Positions 61,039 to 64,000 of a stretch of DNA of 64,000 nt are shown here, one piece after another. The DNA comes from Dermanyssus gallinae. Taxonomy: Eukaryota; Arthropoda; Arachnida; Mesostigmata; Dermanyssidae. The stretch covers positions 238,501-302,500 of the forward strand of contig QVRM01001788.1 in assembly GCA_003439945.1 (NCBI GenBank). The letters run 5' to 3'. The first letter of the stretch is position 1; each line of letters opens with the position of its first letter. The notes under the pieces are model-generated. The model saw only the letters and a program-made list of their open reading frames with translations, ran no database searches and was not told the DNA's origin. The translations under genes were made by a program, and so were the position numbers.

Positions 61039-64000
61039 GTCGTATAAATCGGATACCAGTCGAAGCAATCGTCGAGCGATATTACGTATCCTATCGCTTG
61101 GTTTGAACTGCATGGAGGAGGATATGAGGTATATCATCATACATTAACAAGGTACTGTTATGTGTACGGAATGTCTTATATTCCAGCGCTGCAGCTCTAA
61201 CTACACCGGCAAACACCGGTCGAATATTGATGATGAAACATGTAAAATCCGAGAACCCCGATCTTCTCCTCCCTCCATCACCTCACTCCGACACATCGTG
61301 GTGATGTGATGGAGGTCGAAGAACAAGAGAAAGATAGAGAGGGGGTCAGATAGCGGGGGGGGGGCGAGGGGGCGAGGGGTAGAGGGAAGAGAGACCGAGC
61401 GAGCCGAGGGCGGGAACGGAGAATAGGGGATGGATCTAAAGCACGTAAGCAGTAGTGTATATCGTGTATGTAGTAGTTGTTGTAGTGTATATAGTGTATG
61501 TAGTAGTAGTAGTTGTAGTGTATATAGCGAAGAAGAAATGTTGTTGGCGGTTTTCCAACCACACCGAACCACACAGTTATTGGTGCCTTCCTGGCTGGCT
61601 GGCTGGCTTATTGGCTTACTGGGGGGAAACTGATAACAACGACTGGGCAACAACGACCACGACGACGACGACGACAACAAGGCTCAAGGCAGACACGAAA
61701 CGACACCAGCGCAAATGAACCAACGAATCAACGCAGAAGAAGAAGAAGAACAACAAAAAATCACGCTTAGCGCAGTAACGTAGCTGGCGCGAAGGGCTAG
61801 AACGGTAAATCTTGCGCTCGATCGCCGCCGCCGCCACCACCACAGTCGTTTCTGGCCAGATATCTGTAGTACTTGGTCGGATACGACGCTGCTCTCGTAG
61901 TATCGAGCTGTCGTTATGTTCATTGTGGCCACCCCACCGCTGGGTCCAACAACACTGACATTGATAACAAAAACCATCGAGCCATTTGAAACACATGACT
62001 CTGAATGTTGCTACATTTGTTGTTGTTCTTGTTGTTAGTGTTGTTGTTGTTGTTGTTGTCGTTACTGTTGTTGTTGTTGTTGTTGCGTTCCTTATTGTTG
62101 GTGTTGCTGCTGCTGCTGCTTGTCATTGCCACTGTTCGCGCTAATAAGATATTATATTGGATTGCGACTATTGGATCGATATTCTGTCGCCGCATCGACA
62201 GCGTCGGTTCACGCTATGTCTATCTTTCTCTATATTCCTGTTGCTGTTGTTGTTGCTGTTGTTGCTGTTGCTGTTTTATTGTTACGGCTGTTGTTGTTGT
62301 CAATGTCGCCGTCGAAACTCTCCAAAAAGACAAGAAACGGTTACGGCTGACCGTCCGACTATGAGACTATGAGTTCCTTTTTCTCATTTGTACATATATA
62401 TATATATATATATATATGTGCATGCGTGTATGTGTGGGTGGCAATATAAATGGGTGCTTGTTTATATTGTCAGCAAGTGTTCGGAGAGCATATGTGCGTG
62501 ATCTTTCTGGCCGTCAGGTTAGTCTGCTGTGTGTCCGAGAATGTCTGCATGCTTATCTCTGAGAGTCTCCGGCGGTACTGCGCAGTCTCCTCAACCACAG
62601 TCTCTATAGTATATACCGTTAGCGTTCCGCCGTGACCGTCCGATATCCTTCGAGACTGCCATTCGCGTCATTCTCGTTGTTGTTGTTGCTGGCCGCGTTG
62701 TTATTACGAACGGTGTGTTTGCTTTCGTTTTCTTGTTTTGGTTTATCGATTTATTGCTGTTGTTGTTATTGTTGTTGTCGTCGTTGGGGTTCTTACTGTC
62801 GTTCTTATCACTCTTATTTTTGTTGTTGTTGTTGATTCCTTGTCGATTTGCCTTTTGGGCGGAGGTTTTTTGTTGTTTCGAATTGGTTTTGTTATTCATC
62901 TCAGTTGGCCTTCCTTTGGTTGCTCTTGCCGTCAGCGCAGTACCTCTGCGGACTGTGGCAAAATTAACGTGGTAAGCAAAATGGCCACAAAGTGGTGAAC
63001 AAAAAAAGTGGCTATAAAATGCATAGTTTGTTTACCACGTTTACTTCTGCGGACTGCCCTTAAATGCCACGTCGACTGATGTTGCTGCTGTTACGATTCT
63101 AGTGTCACGCCCGTACCCTTATTATTAATATGATTATTATTGGCAGCGGAGATAGCGGTGCCGAGGCGCACTTCGACACTTCCGCCAATGTCCAAAGAAA
63201 CAGTATTCGTCCGACTAGCATAGCGAAGAACGCAACGCATGGTGCCGGCCCAAACATTTACAACCTGCCTGTATTAAAACGTTTTTGCCCTTGAGATAAA
63301 GACGTTGTGTTATTCCTGTCCGTATATATGAATTGGCAAAGTATCAGCACTTTGAATGACTGCTGGAGGCTCAACTCCGAGGGTGGCTCCAAGACTTTAA
63401 GTGCAGTGATTATAGATTTACTTGGGTTTTTTGGGCCGCCGGGAAAAAAATACTCATTTTCAGTAAGCGGTACTAAATGTGATGCGTCTTTACAGCTGAG
63501 AACGAGAAAGAACAACGGACATGATATTTCTTTCACAAAACTCGCAAATAAGTATCGTATAATTAAATAAGGTTCCCACTAGAGCATAGAATGAAAACGC
63601 AGCCTTCAAAAATAACTTAACGTTAGTTCTGAAGTACCAAGTGTAACTTAACGTTGCCTGATCGAGGAAGACAACTCAAAATCAAGTTCTCTCAGTAATG
63701 AAGATTTCTAATTGAAACGTCGTATCGTAGCTTAGCGCTAGTCGAGACATAACATCTTTGCTGAATTTCGTTTCGAAGGAGCGTGTCCTTTCCTGTGGTA
63801 TTTCCTTGCCTCAGCTAGCATAACGTTACTGTATTCAGAATCTATTCAAAGAGTATATGTGTGTGTGTGTGTTGCGATTAGATGGAGGGGAGGAAATGTT
63901 TAGTATAGCTATATGTTGCAACAGCCGGTCACGCTGGCTTGGTAAGTTAATTGAGACAAAGATTTAGAGCAAGAGATACACTCAACCAATAAGTTACAAA
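60923..64000. other. Simple repeats and unassigned sequence
   Basis: (TA)n at 60921-60954, 61002-61038 and 62395-62417; ACG/CGA runs at 61660-61680; GTT runs at 62020-62120, 62240-62300 and 62760-62835. Frames at 63258-63570 on both strands (about 90 residues) are unrecognised. A poly-GT run is near 63861. No certain gene. Confidence 0.35.

Overview
The window looks like nuclear DNA of an arthropod. It is intron-rich, contains no bacterial-style operons, and is packed with simple repeats: roughly 45 (TA)n tracts plus many CAA/GTT, CAG/CTG, CCG and GA runs. It carries tRNA-derived SINEs with target-site duplications, a Tc1 DNA transposon and decayed non-LTR retrotransposon reverse transcriptases. 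A parasitiform mite or tick is my best guess, but only an inference. Most open frames here are shadows of simple repeats.

The one convincing protein-coding gene is on the minus strand. I see six exon candidates whose splice phases fit end to end: 42195-41783 (ATG exon), 23640-22777, 4724-3155 (poly-Gln/His), 2175-1907, 1622-1365 (in-frame cassette) and 948-435 (last exon, acidic C-terminus). Summed, they give 3888 nt, or 1295 codons plus a stop. The predicted protein is almost wholly low-complexity (Ser, Gln, His, Thr, Ala, Asn), with three R-x-R-x-x-S phosphosite motifs, a long Q/H tract, acidic hydrophobic segments and two SUMO-type motifs. It reads like a large transcriptional co-regulator. 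I recognise no DNA-binding or catalytic domain and cannot name it. The three right-hand splice joins (0.4-4.7 kb) are better supported than the two long joins to 22.8-23.6 kb and 41.8-42.2 kb.

Layout: 0.4-4.7 kb, 3' half of the gene. 4.7-22.8 kb, a long presumed intron with GC-rich low complexity, a 22-bp minisatellite (9.1-9.4 kb), G-rich tracts and SINEs at 14.3, 19.3 and 22.5 kb. 22.8-23.6 kb, the phosphomotif exon. 23.6-41.8 kb, a second long presumed intron with a dead LINE (27.4-28.25 kb), a SINE at 33.2 kb and stacked AT repeats (36-39 kb). 41.8-47 kb, the ATG exon and a presumptive 5' flank with a fused CRE/E-box. 47-64 kb is repeat-dominated, with two SINE families side by side (50.6-50.9 kb), a LINE fragment and a complete-looking Tc1 element (56.7-58.3 kb) with double-site inverted repeats and one premature stop.

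The mobile parts are interlocked: Tc1 sits inside a TA microsatellite, one SINE tail runs into (TA)n, and the two SINE families abut. No rRNA, CRISPR or certain standalone tRNA gene was seen.
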